Of a stretch of 64,000 bases of DNA, positions 57,284 to 64,000 are shown piece after piece (position 1 is the first letter of the stretch; every line of letters starts with the position of its first letter). The notes beneath the pieces are model-generated. The model ran no database searches. It worked only from the letters and a program-made list of their open reading frames with translations, and was not told the origin of the DNA. This DNA comes from Aurantimonas coralicida DSM 14790 (GTDB lineage Bacteria > Pseudomonadota > Alphaproteobacteria > Rhizobiales > Rhizobiaceae). The stretch is taken from contig NZ_ATXK01000004.1 of assembly GCF_000421645.1 (NCBI RefSeq), positions 248,001 through 312,000 of the forward strand. Reading direction: 5' to 3'. A program made the position numbers and the translations under genes.

Positions 57284-57392
57284 CGGCACCGTCCGCGTCC
57301 CGGCGCGCCGGATCCGGCGTCATCACGTTCATATCATTCACCGATCGCGATGGTTGCAGGCCTTGCCGAGAGGTCCAGTTCCTCCGGCAACG

Positions 57393-57410
57393 GGCCGCGG
57401 TAGCGCGGCC
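57393..57410 (+). other. Hairpin in the sugar dehydrogenase leader
   Basis: GGCCGCG-GTAG-CGCGGCC is a perfect seven-bp hairpin 23 bp upstream of the sugar dehydrogenase ATG. A 14-bp palindrome (CGCCGGATCCGGCG) at 57306-57319 follows the regulator gene's stop and may end its transcript. Confidence 0.3.
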
Positions 57411-57433
57411 TCCTGTCAGTATTGGAGGTTTTC

Positions 57434-58693
57434 ATGCGCCATTTCGCAATCATTCTCGCCGCCACCACCATGCTCTCCGGGGGGCAGGCGCTGGCGCAAA
57501 GCGGCGGCTCGCCCGCCAGCGGTGATGCGGCCACGCGCCCACCGGTCGCGACCGGGGCGCCGCATGGCGCTGACCAGTCGCCGGCCTTCGAGGGTCAGAC
57601 ACGGGCGCCACAGCCGGCGACCGACGTCGCGGTGACGACGGAGATCGTCGCCGACGATCTGCCGAAGCTGTGGTCGATGGAGTTCCTGACCGACGGCCGC
57701 ATGCTCGTCGCAGCCAAGGACGGCGCGATGCATATCGTCGGTACCGACGGCACGGTCGGCGAGGCGTTGGCTGGCGTGCCGGATGTCGATGCGCGCGGGC
57801 AGGGCGGTCTTCTCGATATCGCACTGGCGCCCGACTTCGCCGACAGCCGGACGATTTTCTTCTCGTTCTCCGAACCACGCGAGGGCGGGGTGAACGGCAC
57901 CAGCGTGGCGGCGGCCGAACTGCTCACCGACGACGCTGGTTCGGGCACGCTCGAAAATGTCCGCGTGATCTTCCGGCAGACGCCGGGCTATGCCGGTACC
58001 AAGCATTTCGGCTCGCGCCTCGGCTTCGCCCCGAATGGCGACCTCTTCGTCACCGTCGGCGAGCGCTCCGACACGCCGATCCGCGATCAGGCGCAGGATG
58101 TCACCTCCGGTCTCGGCAAGATCTTCCGCATCCGCACGGACGGCTCGCCCGCCGACGGCAGCCCGTTCGTCGATGCGGCCGACGCGCTGCCGGAGATCTG
58201 GTCCTACGGGCATCGCAACCTGCAATCGGCGGTGGTCGATGATGCGGGCCAGCTCTGGACGGTGGAACACGGTCCGAAGGGCGGCGACGAACTGAACCGG
58301 CCGGAGCAGGGTCTCAATTATGGCTGGCCGGTCATCACCTATGGCATCGACTACAGCGGCGCGCCGATCGGCGAGGGCATCACCGCCCAGGATGGCATGG
58401 AGCAGCCGGTCTATTACTGGGACCCGGTGATCGGCCCGTCCGGCATGGCGCAGTATCAGGGCGACGAGTTCCCCGAATGGCAGGGCGCCCTTCTGATCGG
58501 CGGTCTGGTGAGCCAGGGCCTCGTCGTGCTGCAGATCGAGGATGGCCGGGTCGCGACCGAGGAACGCGTTCCGCTCGACGCCCGTATCCGCGACGTGAAG
58601 GTGGGGCCGGATGGTGCCGTCTACGCGGTAACGGAGACGCGCCGCGGGGGCTCCAGCTCGATCCTGCGGCTGACCGCAGGCGAGGGCGGCTGA
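57434..58693 (+). CDS. PQQ-dependent soluble aldose dehydrogenase (Asd/YliI type)
   Basis: Periplasmic beta-propeller sugar dehydrogenase (419 aa). A signal peptide MRHFAIILAATTMLSGGQ... is followed by a Pro/Ala/Gly linker and the propeller: LWSMEFLTDGRMLVAAKDG, GGLLDIALAPDFADSRTI, SRLGFAPNGDLFVTVGER, SYGHRNLQS, and LWTVEHGPKGGDELN with the PQQ-contacting region. It is a YliI-like aldose dehydrogenase and needs PQQ, which the cell may or may not make. The ATG at 57434 has GGAGG nine bases upstream. Confidence 0.9.
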   Translation: MRHFAIILAATTMLSGGQALAQSGGSPASGDAATRPPVATGAPHGADQSPAFEGQTRAPQPATDVAVTTEIVADDLPKLWSMEFLTDGRMLVAAKDGAMHIVGTDGTVGEALAGVPDVDARGQGGLLDIALAPDFADSRTIFFSFSEPREGGVNGTSVAAAELLTDDAGSGTLENVRVIFRQTPGYAGTKHFGSRLGFAPNGDLFVTVGERSDTPIRDQAQDVTSGLGKIFRIRTDGSPADGSPFVDAADALPEIWSYGHRNLQSAVVDDAGQLWTVEHGPKGGDELNRPEQGLNYGWPVITYGIDYSGAPIGEGITAQDGMEQPVYYWDPVIGPSGMAQYQGDEFPEWQGALLIGGLVSQGLVVLQIEDGRVATEERVPLDARIRDVKVGPDGAVYAVTETRRGGSSSILRLTAGEGG

Positions 58694-58763
58694 GCCAGTC
58701 GGCACACGGGACGGGGCGCCGGCGTGCCTCGTCCCGCCTATGCAGAACTGACTGCCAGACGCG

Positions 58764-58796
58764 AAACGGGCCGCCTCCGTAGGAAGCGGCCCGTTT
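58764..58796. terminator. Bidirectional terminator between sugar dehydrogenase and ask
   Basis: AAACGGGCCGC pairs with GCGGCCCGTTT over 11 bp and can extend inward. It separates two convergent genes. A perfect 18-bp palindrome (CGGCCGACG and its complement) follows at 58815-58832. Confidence 0.75.
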
Positions 58797-58842
58797 CATG
58801 TCTGATGATGTCATCGGCCGACGCGTCGGCCGGACAGATCGC

Positions 58843-60309
58843 TCAGGCGGCGTCCCGCAGGGCGGTCTCGGAGCCGGGGGCATCCTGCCCCATCGCCTCG
58901 ATGTCGCTCTCCACCAGGGCGGCGTGCAGCGTGCGCAGCGTGCCGTCATAATCCTTGTCGTCGATGACGAACTGCAGGTCGACGCGGCGTGTCAGATCCT
59001 GCATGCCGAGCGGCGCGATGCCCGCCTCCGACAGCGCCTGCAGAGCGCGCAGGGTCAGGCCCGGCGCCGTCAGGTTGCGGCCGATCACCGAGACGATGGC
59101 GACGCGCTCGATCTCGATCTCGGAGGCAGGGAAGCGCTCCGCCAGATCGCGCTCGACGCGCTTCAGCGACTTCATCGAACCGTCGATGAAATGGGTGATC
59201 GTGTTGGCGTTGCAGGTCTTGGTGACGATCCGCATCTTGTGGCGCGTCAGCACTTCCAGGATCGCCGCGTCGTAGCCCTTCACACCGACCATGTCCTGCT
59301 CGAAGAACTGCAGGGCGAAGACGCCGCGCAGGCCGGCGATCATGTCGACCCGCGGCTTCGGCGCGCCGCGCTCGTCGAGGATCAGCGTGCCCGAATCCTG
59401 CGGCCGGAAGGCATTGCGCACCCGCAGCGGGATGCCGGCCTGGCGCAGGCCCTTGGCGGCGCGGGGATGGATCGCCTCCATGCCCATGTTGGAGAGCTGG
59501 TCGGCCACATCGTAGTTGGTGCGGCCGATGACGCGGACCTTGTCGAGGCCGACCGTCTTCGGATCGGCGCTGCAGAGGTGGAACTCCTTGTGGATCACCG
59601 CCTCGCGGGCCTCGGTCAGCGCCGCCACGCGGGCGAAGGTCACCTCGGTGTAGCCGCGGTCGTGGCTCTTCACCAGCGACTCCTTGCACTGGGCATAGCC
59701 CGGCAGGATCGGCATCTCGGTGGCGAAGTCGACGTCTTCGAGCGCCGTGCAGATGCGTTCGTCGAGCGACGGCTGGCTGTCGTCGCGCCAGCCCGTCAAA
59801 TCGACGAAGCGGGCGTTGACGCCGCGGTTGCGCAGAAGGAGCGCCGTGACCATCGCCGAATGGGCCTCGCCGAGCGCCGAGACCATCTCGCGGACGGTCA
59901 TCAGGTGCTCTTCGAGACGGAACTGGCCGAAGGAGCAGAGACGGCTCAGATCGATCAGGCAGCTGCGGACCCCCTCGATCCGCTCGCGCACGAAATCGTC
60001 CGCGGCCCGGCGGTCGCCGGTGTCGTCCAGGACCTTGGCGTTTATCGCCTGCATGTCGCGGCCGACGGCGGTCAGCGCGTCGCCCCAGGCCCATTCGGAA
60101 TCGGTGCTGGCGAACAGCGCGTGCACGCCCGGCTCGCCGGTCTTCTTATGCTCGAGCAGCTTGTCGGTGATGCCGCCATAGGCGGAGACGACGAAAATCC
60201 GGTTGTAGAGATCGTCCCCCTTGCGGCTGCCGATCAGAACGTTCTCCAGCAATTCCTCATGCCGAAGCATGGATGTTCCGCCGATTTTCTCGACTGTATG
60301 GTTGGTCAT
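58843..60309 (-). CDS. ask: Aspartate kinase of the ectoine cluster (Ask_Ect)
   Basis: First step from aspartate toward aspartate-semialdehyde, the ectoine precursor. 488 aa. It begins MTNHTVEKIGGTSM, with the KIGGTS that distinguishes the ectoine-cluster aspartokinase subgroup from KFGGTS of general LysC, and continues into kinase and ACT-type C-terminal regions (RVAIVSVIGRNLT, ALQALSEAGIAPLGMQDLT). It is the last gene of an ectABC-ask operon, 154 bp after ectC. Reduced feedback inhibition is reported for such enzymes; here it is inferred. Confidence 0.93.
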   Translation of the reverse strand: MTNHTVEKIGGTSMLRHEELLENVLIGSRKGDDLYNRIFVVSAYGGITDKLLEHKKTGEPGVHALFASTDSEWAWGDALTAVGRDMQAINAKVLDDTGDRRAADDFVRERIEGVRSCLIDLSRLCSFGQFRLEEHLMTVREMVSALGEAHSAMVTALLLRNRGVNARFVDLTGWRDDSQPSLDERICTALEDVDFATEMPILPGYAQCKESLVKSHDRGYTEVTFARVAALTEAREAVIHKEFHLCSADPKTVGLDKVRVIGRTNYDVADQLSNMGMEAIHPRAAKGLRQAGIPLRVRNAFRPQDSGTLILDERGAPKPRVDMIAGLRGVFALQFFEQDMVGVKGYDAAILEVLTRHKMRIVTKTCNANTITHFIDGSMKSLKRVERDLAERFPASEIEIERVAIVSVIGRNLTAPGLTLRALQALSEAGIAPLGMQDLTRRVDLQFVIDDKDYDGTLRTLHAALVESDIEAMGQDAPGSETALRDAA

Positions 60310-60463
60310 GGGTCTCTCTCCGGGCAATGCCTGGGATGCGTGTGCCGGGTGGGACGGGCCTTTGGCCGCATCGCGGTTCGGCTTGTGGCCCCGCGCCGGC
60401 TGGCCGCCAGCGCGCAGGGCTCTGAACGGATCGGGCGGCGCAAGGCCGCCCGGATCGCAGGTC

Positions 60464-60856
60464 CTAGATCGCCTCGCCTTCGAGAGCGTAGGCGCCGGTC
60501 TCGTCGTGCACTTCCTTGCCGTTCAGCGGCGGATTGAACACGCAGGCCACCGACATCTCGGTCTTCGGCCGGACGATGTGCCGGTCGTGCTTGTCGAGGA
60601 CGTACATCACGCCCGGACGCAGGTCGTGAACCTCGCCGGTCGCCTTGTCCTCGATCGTGCCTTCGCCGGACACCACGTAAACCGACTCATAGTGGTTCTT
60701 GTAATGGAAGTGGTTCTCACCACCGGCGTAGAGCGTGGTGATGTGGAACGAGAAGCCGACATTGTCGGACTTCAGGAGAAGGCGGGTGGAATCCCACCCT
60801 TCCGACTTGACGAGGCGTTCGGTCTTGCGGGCTTCTGCGAGATCTCTGACGATCAT
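60464..60856 (-). CDS. ectC: Ectoine synthase
   Basis: Cyclises N-gamma-acetyl-diaminobutyrate to ectoine. 130 aa, a cupin with metal-binding region. Family signatures are [20 protein letters not shown] at the start, [40 protein letters not shown] (iron-binding His/Glu cluster), [14 protein letters not shown] and a final [20 protein letters not shown]. It follows ectB by 48 bp. Confidence 0.97.
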   Translation of the reverse strand: MIVRDLAEARKTERLVKSEGWDSTRLLLKSDNVGFSFHITTLYAGGENHFHYKNHYESVYVVSGEGTIEDKATGEVHDLRPGVMYVLDKHDRHIVRPKTEMSVACVFNPPLNGKEVHDETGAYALEGEAI

Positions 60857-60904
60857 GTGGATACTCCAATTCGATGAAATGTGCGGGGTGGTGGTGTCTG
60901 CAGC

Positions 60905-62206
60905 CTATTCGGCTGCGACACGCGCCGGCGCACGAAGAACGGTCTCGAAGGCCTCGGCGACGATATCGAGGCCCCGGGCGAAGGTCTCATCGGAAATCGT
61001 CAGCGGTGCCAGCACCTTGACGATCTCGTCGGACGAACCGGCGGTCTCGATCACGAGACCACGCTCGAAGGCGGCGGCACAGATCTCGGCGGCCTTGTCG
61101 CCGGACCCGGTGTCGATGCCGCGCATCATGCCGCGACCCTTGACCCGGAAGCCGTAGCTCTCGGCGATGGCGCCGAGGCGCTGGTTCAGATAGTCGGCCT
61201 TGCGGCGAATATCCTTGGCGAAGGCATCGTCGGCCCAGAACTTCTCCAGGGCGGCGCGGGCTGTCACGAAGGCATGGTTGTTGCCGCGGAACGTGCCGTT
61301 GTGCTCGGCCGGGGTGAAGACGTCGTATTCCGGCTTCACCAGAACCATCGACATCGGCAGGCCGAAGCCCGACAGCGACTTCGCCATGGTGATGATGTCC
61401 GGCTGGATGCCGGCGAACTCGAAGGCGAAGAAGTCACCGCTACGGCCGCAACCGGCCTGGATGTCGTCGATGATCAGCAGCGCGCCGTGCTTCTTGGCGA
61501 TCGCGCTGAGGCGCTGCAGGAACTCCTTCGACGCAACGTTGAGGCCGCCTTCGCCCTGGATGCACTCCAGGAGGATCGCCGCGGGGGCGTCGATGCCGCT
61601 CGACGTATCGCCGAGCATGTCGTCGAGCATCTGGGCGCTGTCGACGCCTTCGCCATGGAAGCCGTCATAGGCCATGCGGGTGACGCCGGTGAGCTGGCTG
61701 CGCGAGCCGGCCCGCTGGGAGCCGTTGCCGGTGGCGGCAAGCGCACCGGTGGTGACGCCGTGATAGCCATTGGTGAAGGCGATGACGTTCTCGCGGCCGG
61801 TGGCCTTGCGGGCGAGCTTCAGGGCCGCCTCGACGGCGTTGGCGCCGGTCGGGCCCTGGAACATCATGCGATGGTCCATGCCGCGCGGCTTCAGGATGCG
61901 CTCGCTGAACGAGATCAGGAAGGCTTCCTTGGCCTCGGTGAACATGTCGAGGCCGTGGGTCACGCCATCCGACATGATGTAGTCGACCAGCGCGGACTTC
62001 ATGTCCGGGTCGTTATGGCCGTAGTTCAGCGACGCGCAGCCGGCGAGGAAGTCGATATATTCGCGGCCCTCGATGTCGGTCAGCGTGGCGTTCTGCGCCT
62101 TCCTGAAGACCGTCGGGAAGCTGCGGCAATAGCTGCGGACCTCGGATTCGAGGCGTGCAAAGGTGGCGGCGCCCGTCGTGGCGGGCGTTTCGGTGTGGTT
62201 CAGCAT
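60905..62206 (-). CDS. ectB: L-2,4-diaminobutyrate aminotransferase
   Basis: Transfers an amino group from glutamate to aspartate-semialdehyde, the first committed step of ectoine synthesis. 433 aa, class III aminotransferase. The PLP Lys lies in DIITMAKSLSGFGLPMSMVL, with LLIIDDIQAGCGRSGDFF and the N-terminal RKAQNATLTDIEGREYIDF. The GxxAVE segment (TGANAVEAALKLARKAT) binds phosphate. It lies between ectA and ectC in the standard order. Confidence 0.97.
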   Translation of the reverse strand: MLNHTETPATTGAATFARLESEVRSYCRSFPTVFRKAQNATLTDIEGREYIDFLAGCASLNYGHNDPDMKSALVDYIMSDGVTHGLDMFTEAKEAFLISFSERILKPRGMDHRMMFQGPTGANAVEAALKLARKATGRENVIAFTNGYHGVTTGALAATGNGSQRAGSRSQLTGVTRMAYDGFHGEGVDSAQMLDDMLGDTSSGIDAPAAILLECIQGEGGLNVASKEFLQRLSAIAKKHGALLIIDDIQAGCGRSGDFFAFEFAGIQPDIITMAKSLSGFGLPMSMVLVKPEYDVFTPAEHNGTFRGNNHAFVTARAALEKFWADDAFAKDIRRKADYLNQRLGAIAESYGFRVKGRGMMRGIDTGSGDKAAEICAAAFERGLVIETAGSSDEIVKVLAPLTISDETFARGLDIVAEAFETVLRAPARVAAE

Positions 62207-62307
62207 GTGTCAATCCGTGTTGTTACGAACGGAGCCCGCGGCACAGCGGGCATCAACGTTCTGTCCAGGTTCCGGTCGCGCCCGCAGTCTGCTGCGGGGG
62301 CTGGCTG

Positions 62308-62889
62308 TCAGGCAGCCTGTGCCGTCTGTTCCGGCATGTCGTCGGTCTCGGCGGCGCTCGCATCGATCGGCGCGATCGTCAGCATGTGCTCGCTGTCGTG
62401 ATCGCCCGAGAAGTGCTCGTCGCCGCACAGCCAGACCTTGTCGGTGATCTTGGCATCGAACTCGTCGGCGACGCCCTCGAACATGCGCCAGGAGGACTTG
62501 TTGTCCGGCGTGATCGTGGTCTTCAGGCGCTCGACACCCTCGCAGGACTCGCTGGTGAGCAGGTTGGCGATCAGGCGGCGTGCCAGACGACGGCCACGGG
62601 CCGCTTCGGCCACGGCAACCTGCCAGACGAACAGGGCCTCCGGCTCTTCCGGCGGACGGTAGGCGGAGACCCAGCCGACGATCTCGCCATCCAGCTCGGC
62701 CAGCATGCAGGTGCTGGCGAAGTGGGTGCACTGCAGGAAGTTGCAGTACAGCGAATTGTCGTCCAGCGCCTCGCAGGAGTCGATCAGGTCGTGCACCGCC
62801 TGCCCATCCTCACGGACGGGATGGCGGAACGTCAAAGGGCTAGAAACGCTGGCCAATTGGGGACGGTGACCTTTATCGGACTTCTGCAT
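62308..62889 (-). CDS. ectA: L-2,4-diaminobutyric acid acetyltransferase
   Basis: GNAT-family acetyltransferase, second step of ectoine synthesis. 193 aa. The acetyl-CoA loop reads AVAEAARGRRLARRLIANLL, with TFRHPVREDGQAVHDLIDSC at the start of the domain and TITPDNKSSWRMFEGVAD later. It is the first gene of the ectABC-ask operon, with a probable promoter 34-62 bp upstream. No ectD (hydroxylase) is present in the window. Confidence 0.96.
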   Translation of the reverse strand: MQKSDKGHRPQLASVSSPLTFRHPVREDGQAVHDLIDSCEALDDNSLYCNFLQCTHFASTCMLAELDGEIVGWVSAYRPPEEPEALFVWQVAVAEAARGRRLARRLIANLLTSESCEGVERLKTTITPDNKSSWRMFEGVADEFDAKITDKVWLCGDEHFSGDHDSEHMLTIAPIDASAAETDDMPEQTAQAA

Positions 62890-62922
62890 GGGCGCGCCTC
62901 GTGCGTTATTTCGTTGAGGCGG

Positions 62923-62951
62923 AATATTTATACGGTCGAAGCGATAGTCAA
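62923..62951 (-). promoter_or_regulatory. Candidate ectA promoter
   Basis: On the minus strand TTGACT (62946-62951) and AATATT (62923-62928) are 17 bp apart, with the AT-rich -10 region expected of osmotically induced sigma-70 promoters. The transcript would start about 27 bases before the ectA ATG. Confidence 0.5.
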
Positions 62952-63091
62952 CCGCCGCGGCTCGCTCGCGGGCGATCTGCGCGGGGATTCGGCACCCGCG
63001 TCATCAAGGGTTCATCGCGTTATATCAGTGGTTTGAGCACCTTCCGACAGGGCTCGGAAAAAATATTGATGACGGAATGGGCGGCCGGAGG

Positions 63092-63110
63092 TCATTTGCT
63101 GGTCAAATGA
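63092..63110. promoter_or_regulatory. 19-bp palindrome, candidate MarR/EctR operator
   Basis: TCATTTG-CTGGT-CAAATGA has perfect seven-base arms with a five-base centre, the size and symmetry of MarR-family operators, and lies 124 bp upstream of the MarR gene between it and ectA. Binding is inferred. Confidence 0.6.
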
Positions 63111-63234
63111 TTTCTGCCCCAACCCCAAAGAATCGGTTTGATCGTCGAAGGATCCCTCGCTTATATGGCGCCGCCGCCAGGATGCGGCAGAGGCAAAGGG
63201 CCTCGCGGACGATCTCATCGGGGTAAAGCGGAAC

Positions 63235-63714
63235 ATGGAGGATCGGGGACGGCAGGCGTTGATCGCCCTCAGGCGGATCATTCGCGCCATGGAATTCAGT
63301 GCGCGGCGGCTGGCCAAGGAAACCGGCCTGACCAGCTCGCAATTGACGGTGCTGCGGATCCTCAGCCAGGGCGAGATGACGCCCAGCGCCATCGCCGCGC
63401 AGATCGGCCTGACGCAGGCCACGGTGACGACGCTGATCGACCGGCTGGTCGAGCGCAAGCTGGTGCAGCGCCGCCGCGGCGAGAGCGACCGGCGGCATAT
63501 CTGGATCGACCTGACCGAAGAAGGCCACGCCATGCTCGCCAGCATGCCGCCCGATCTCCAGGTCAGCTTCCAGAGCGAGTTCGACCGCATGAAGGACTGG
63601 GAGCAGGCGATGGTGGTCGCCAGCCTCGAGCGGATCGCGGGGCTCCTGAACGCCGAGCGCATCGACGCCGGTCCGGTGCTCGAGTTCGGCGAGATCGCGA
63701 CACCCCGGCCTTAG
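63235..63714 (+). CDS. ectR: MarR-family regulator, EctR-like
   Basis: 159-aa winged-helix regulator. HTH core SQLTVLRILSQGEMTPSAIA and AQIGLTQATVTTLIDRLVER, wing RRRGESDRRHIWIDLTEEG, and dimerisation helices at both ends. Its position divergent from ectA matches EctR1, the repressor of ectABC-ask in methylotrophs and other Proteobacteria, although the C-terminal extension (residues 140-159) is not obviously conserved. ATG 63235 is used; its ribosome site is poor. Confidence 0.85.
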   Translation: MEDRGRQALIALRRIIRAMEFSARRLAKETGLTSSQLTVLRILSQGEMTPSAIAAQIGLTQATVTTLIDRLVERKLVQRRRGESDRRHIWIDLTEEGHAMLASMPPDLQVSFQSEFDRMKDWEQAMVVASLERIAGLLNAERIDAGPVLEFGEIATPRP

Positions 63715-63769
63715 GCCACGCGGCGGTCGCGGGCCGCCATCCGATTGTGTTGTTGCGACGAGGTACCAA

Positions 63770-63804
63770 CGAAAAAGGGCGACCACCGGGGTCGCCCTTT
63801 TTCG
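63770..63804. terminator. Bidirectional terminator between marR and the TRAP permease
   Basis: A perfect 15-bp stem (CGAAAAAGGGCGACC and its complement) around a five-base loop. Long A and T runs at the stem ends make it strong in both directions. It ends transcripts of two convergent genes. Confidence 0.87.
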
Positions 63805-63849
63805 TTCCGGTCCTCGCCGGGCCAACTATGCGGCTCGGCTTCTCCGTCG

Positions 63850-63999
63850 TCAGCGCGTGACGATCTCCGGGCCCATCAGGCTGTAGGGCAGGAAGGTCGA
63901 GAGCGCCGGCACGTAGGTCACTAGGATCAGGAAGAGGAACAGCACGCCCACGAAGGGCAGTGCGGCCTTCACCACCTGGACGAGGCTCATGCCGGTGAT
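63850..63999 (-). CDS. TRAP transporter large permease, C-terminal end (partial)
   Basis: The last 49 codons of a minus-strand gene that continues beyond the window. The residues (ITGMSLVQVVKAALPFVGVL, then LFLILVTYVPALSTFLP) match the C-terminal helix and the PALSTFLP-type end of DctM/TeaC/UehC large permeases. Beside ectoine genes, an ectoine/hydroxyectoine or osmolyte TRAP transporter (TeaABC/UehABC-like) is plausible, but the substrate cannot be read from this fragment. Confidence 0.8.
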   Translation of the reverse strand: MTGMSLVQVVKAALPFVGVLFLFLILVTYVPALSTFLPYSLMGPEIVTR

Positions 64000-64000
64000 G

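Larger units (their letters stand above)
62890..63234. other. Divergent ectA / marR intergenic region
   Basis: 345 bp with no credible ORF. It holds an ectA promoter candidate (62923-62951), AT-rich blocks near 63024 and 63057-63070, and a 19-bp palindrome at 63092-63110 nearer the MarR gene. This is the expected location for osmotic control and for binding of an EctR-like MarR regulator. Confidence 0.6.

Overview
The window reads as a chromosomal, GC-rich segment from an alphaproteobacterium of the Hyphomicrobiales (Rhizobiales). The markers for this are the ntrC-ntrY-ntrX-trkA-hfq-hflX block, a phosphatidylcholine synthase, an IalB-family secreted protein, a GTTC-N7-GTTC LexA box and lineage-style sequence traits in UvrA and Tgt. 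An ectoine operon, both Trk potassium-uptake subunits and a TRAP transporter end suggest a halotolerant, possibly marine, organism. The species cannot be fixed from sequence reading alone. I see no phage, IS element, CRISPR array or plasmid region.

Layout. 0-7.3 kb: the end of ntrC, the NtrY/NtrX two-component pair, trkA, hfq and hflX. 7.3-12.4 kb: a DEAD-box RNA helicase, an alpha/beta hydrolase, a secreted protein and parE. 12.6-14.6 kb: glnB-glnA behind a sigma-54 type promoter. 14.8-24.9 kb: NAD(P)HX repair, a DUF72 protein, uvrA and ssb diverging around a LexA box, marC and gyrA. 24.9-29.2 kb: a 42-residue membrane peptide gene, coaD, two tandem cyclophilins, queA and tgt. 29.2-33.5 kb: several small hypothetical genes, trkH (probable ATT start), a small lipoprotein and tRNA-Lys(TTT). 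33.7-44.8 kb: ccdA, glmU, glmS, a DUF502 protein, recG, sdhE and mfd. 44.9-53.5 kb: secreted proteins, a YejA-like binding protein, hspQ, an AEC transporter, a Ubi-type hydroxylase, pcs, a quinone oxidoreductase and a small HD hydrolase.

53.7-57.3 kb holds a reactive-sulfur module: an ArsR-family regulator of BigR/SqrR type with two cysteines 66 residues apart, divergent from a metallo-hydrolase, a rhodanese, a TauE/SafE exporter and two YeeE/YedE-type membrane proteins. The module ends at a strong terminator. 57.4-64 kb: a sugar dehydrogenase, then ectA-ectB-ectC-ask, a divergent MarR regulator (EctR-like) with a 19-bp palindrome in the shared intergenic region, and the 3' end of a TRAP large permease gene.

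Functional links. The NtrC/NtrYX regulators and PII/GlnA tie nitrogen sensing together. TrkA and TrkH lie 25 kb apart but form one potassium-uptake system that complements ectoine synthesis in osmoadaptation. UvrA, SSB, RecG and Mfd cover DNA repair. QueA and Tgt make queuosine. The most noteworthy observations are a Tgt that lacks three of the four canonical zinc ligands, the ATT-start candidate in trkH, an NtrX without the sigma-54 GAFTGA loop, the thiol-switch sulfur module, the ectA/marR operator candidate, and several clear cis elements. I did not find a convincing wholly undescribed multi-gene system.
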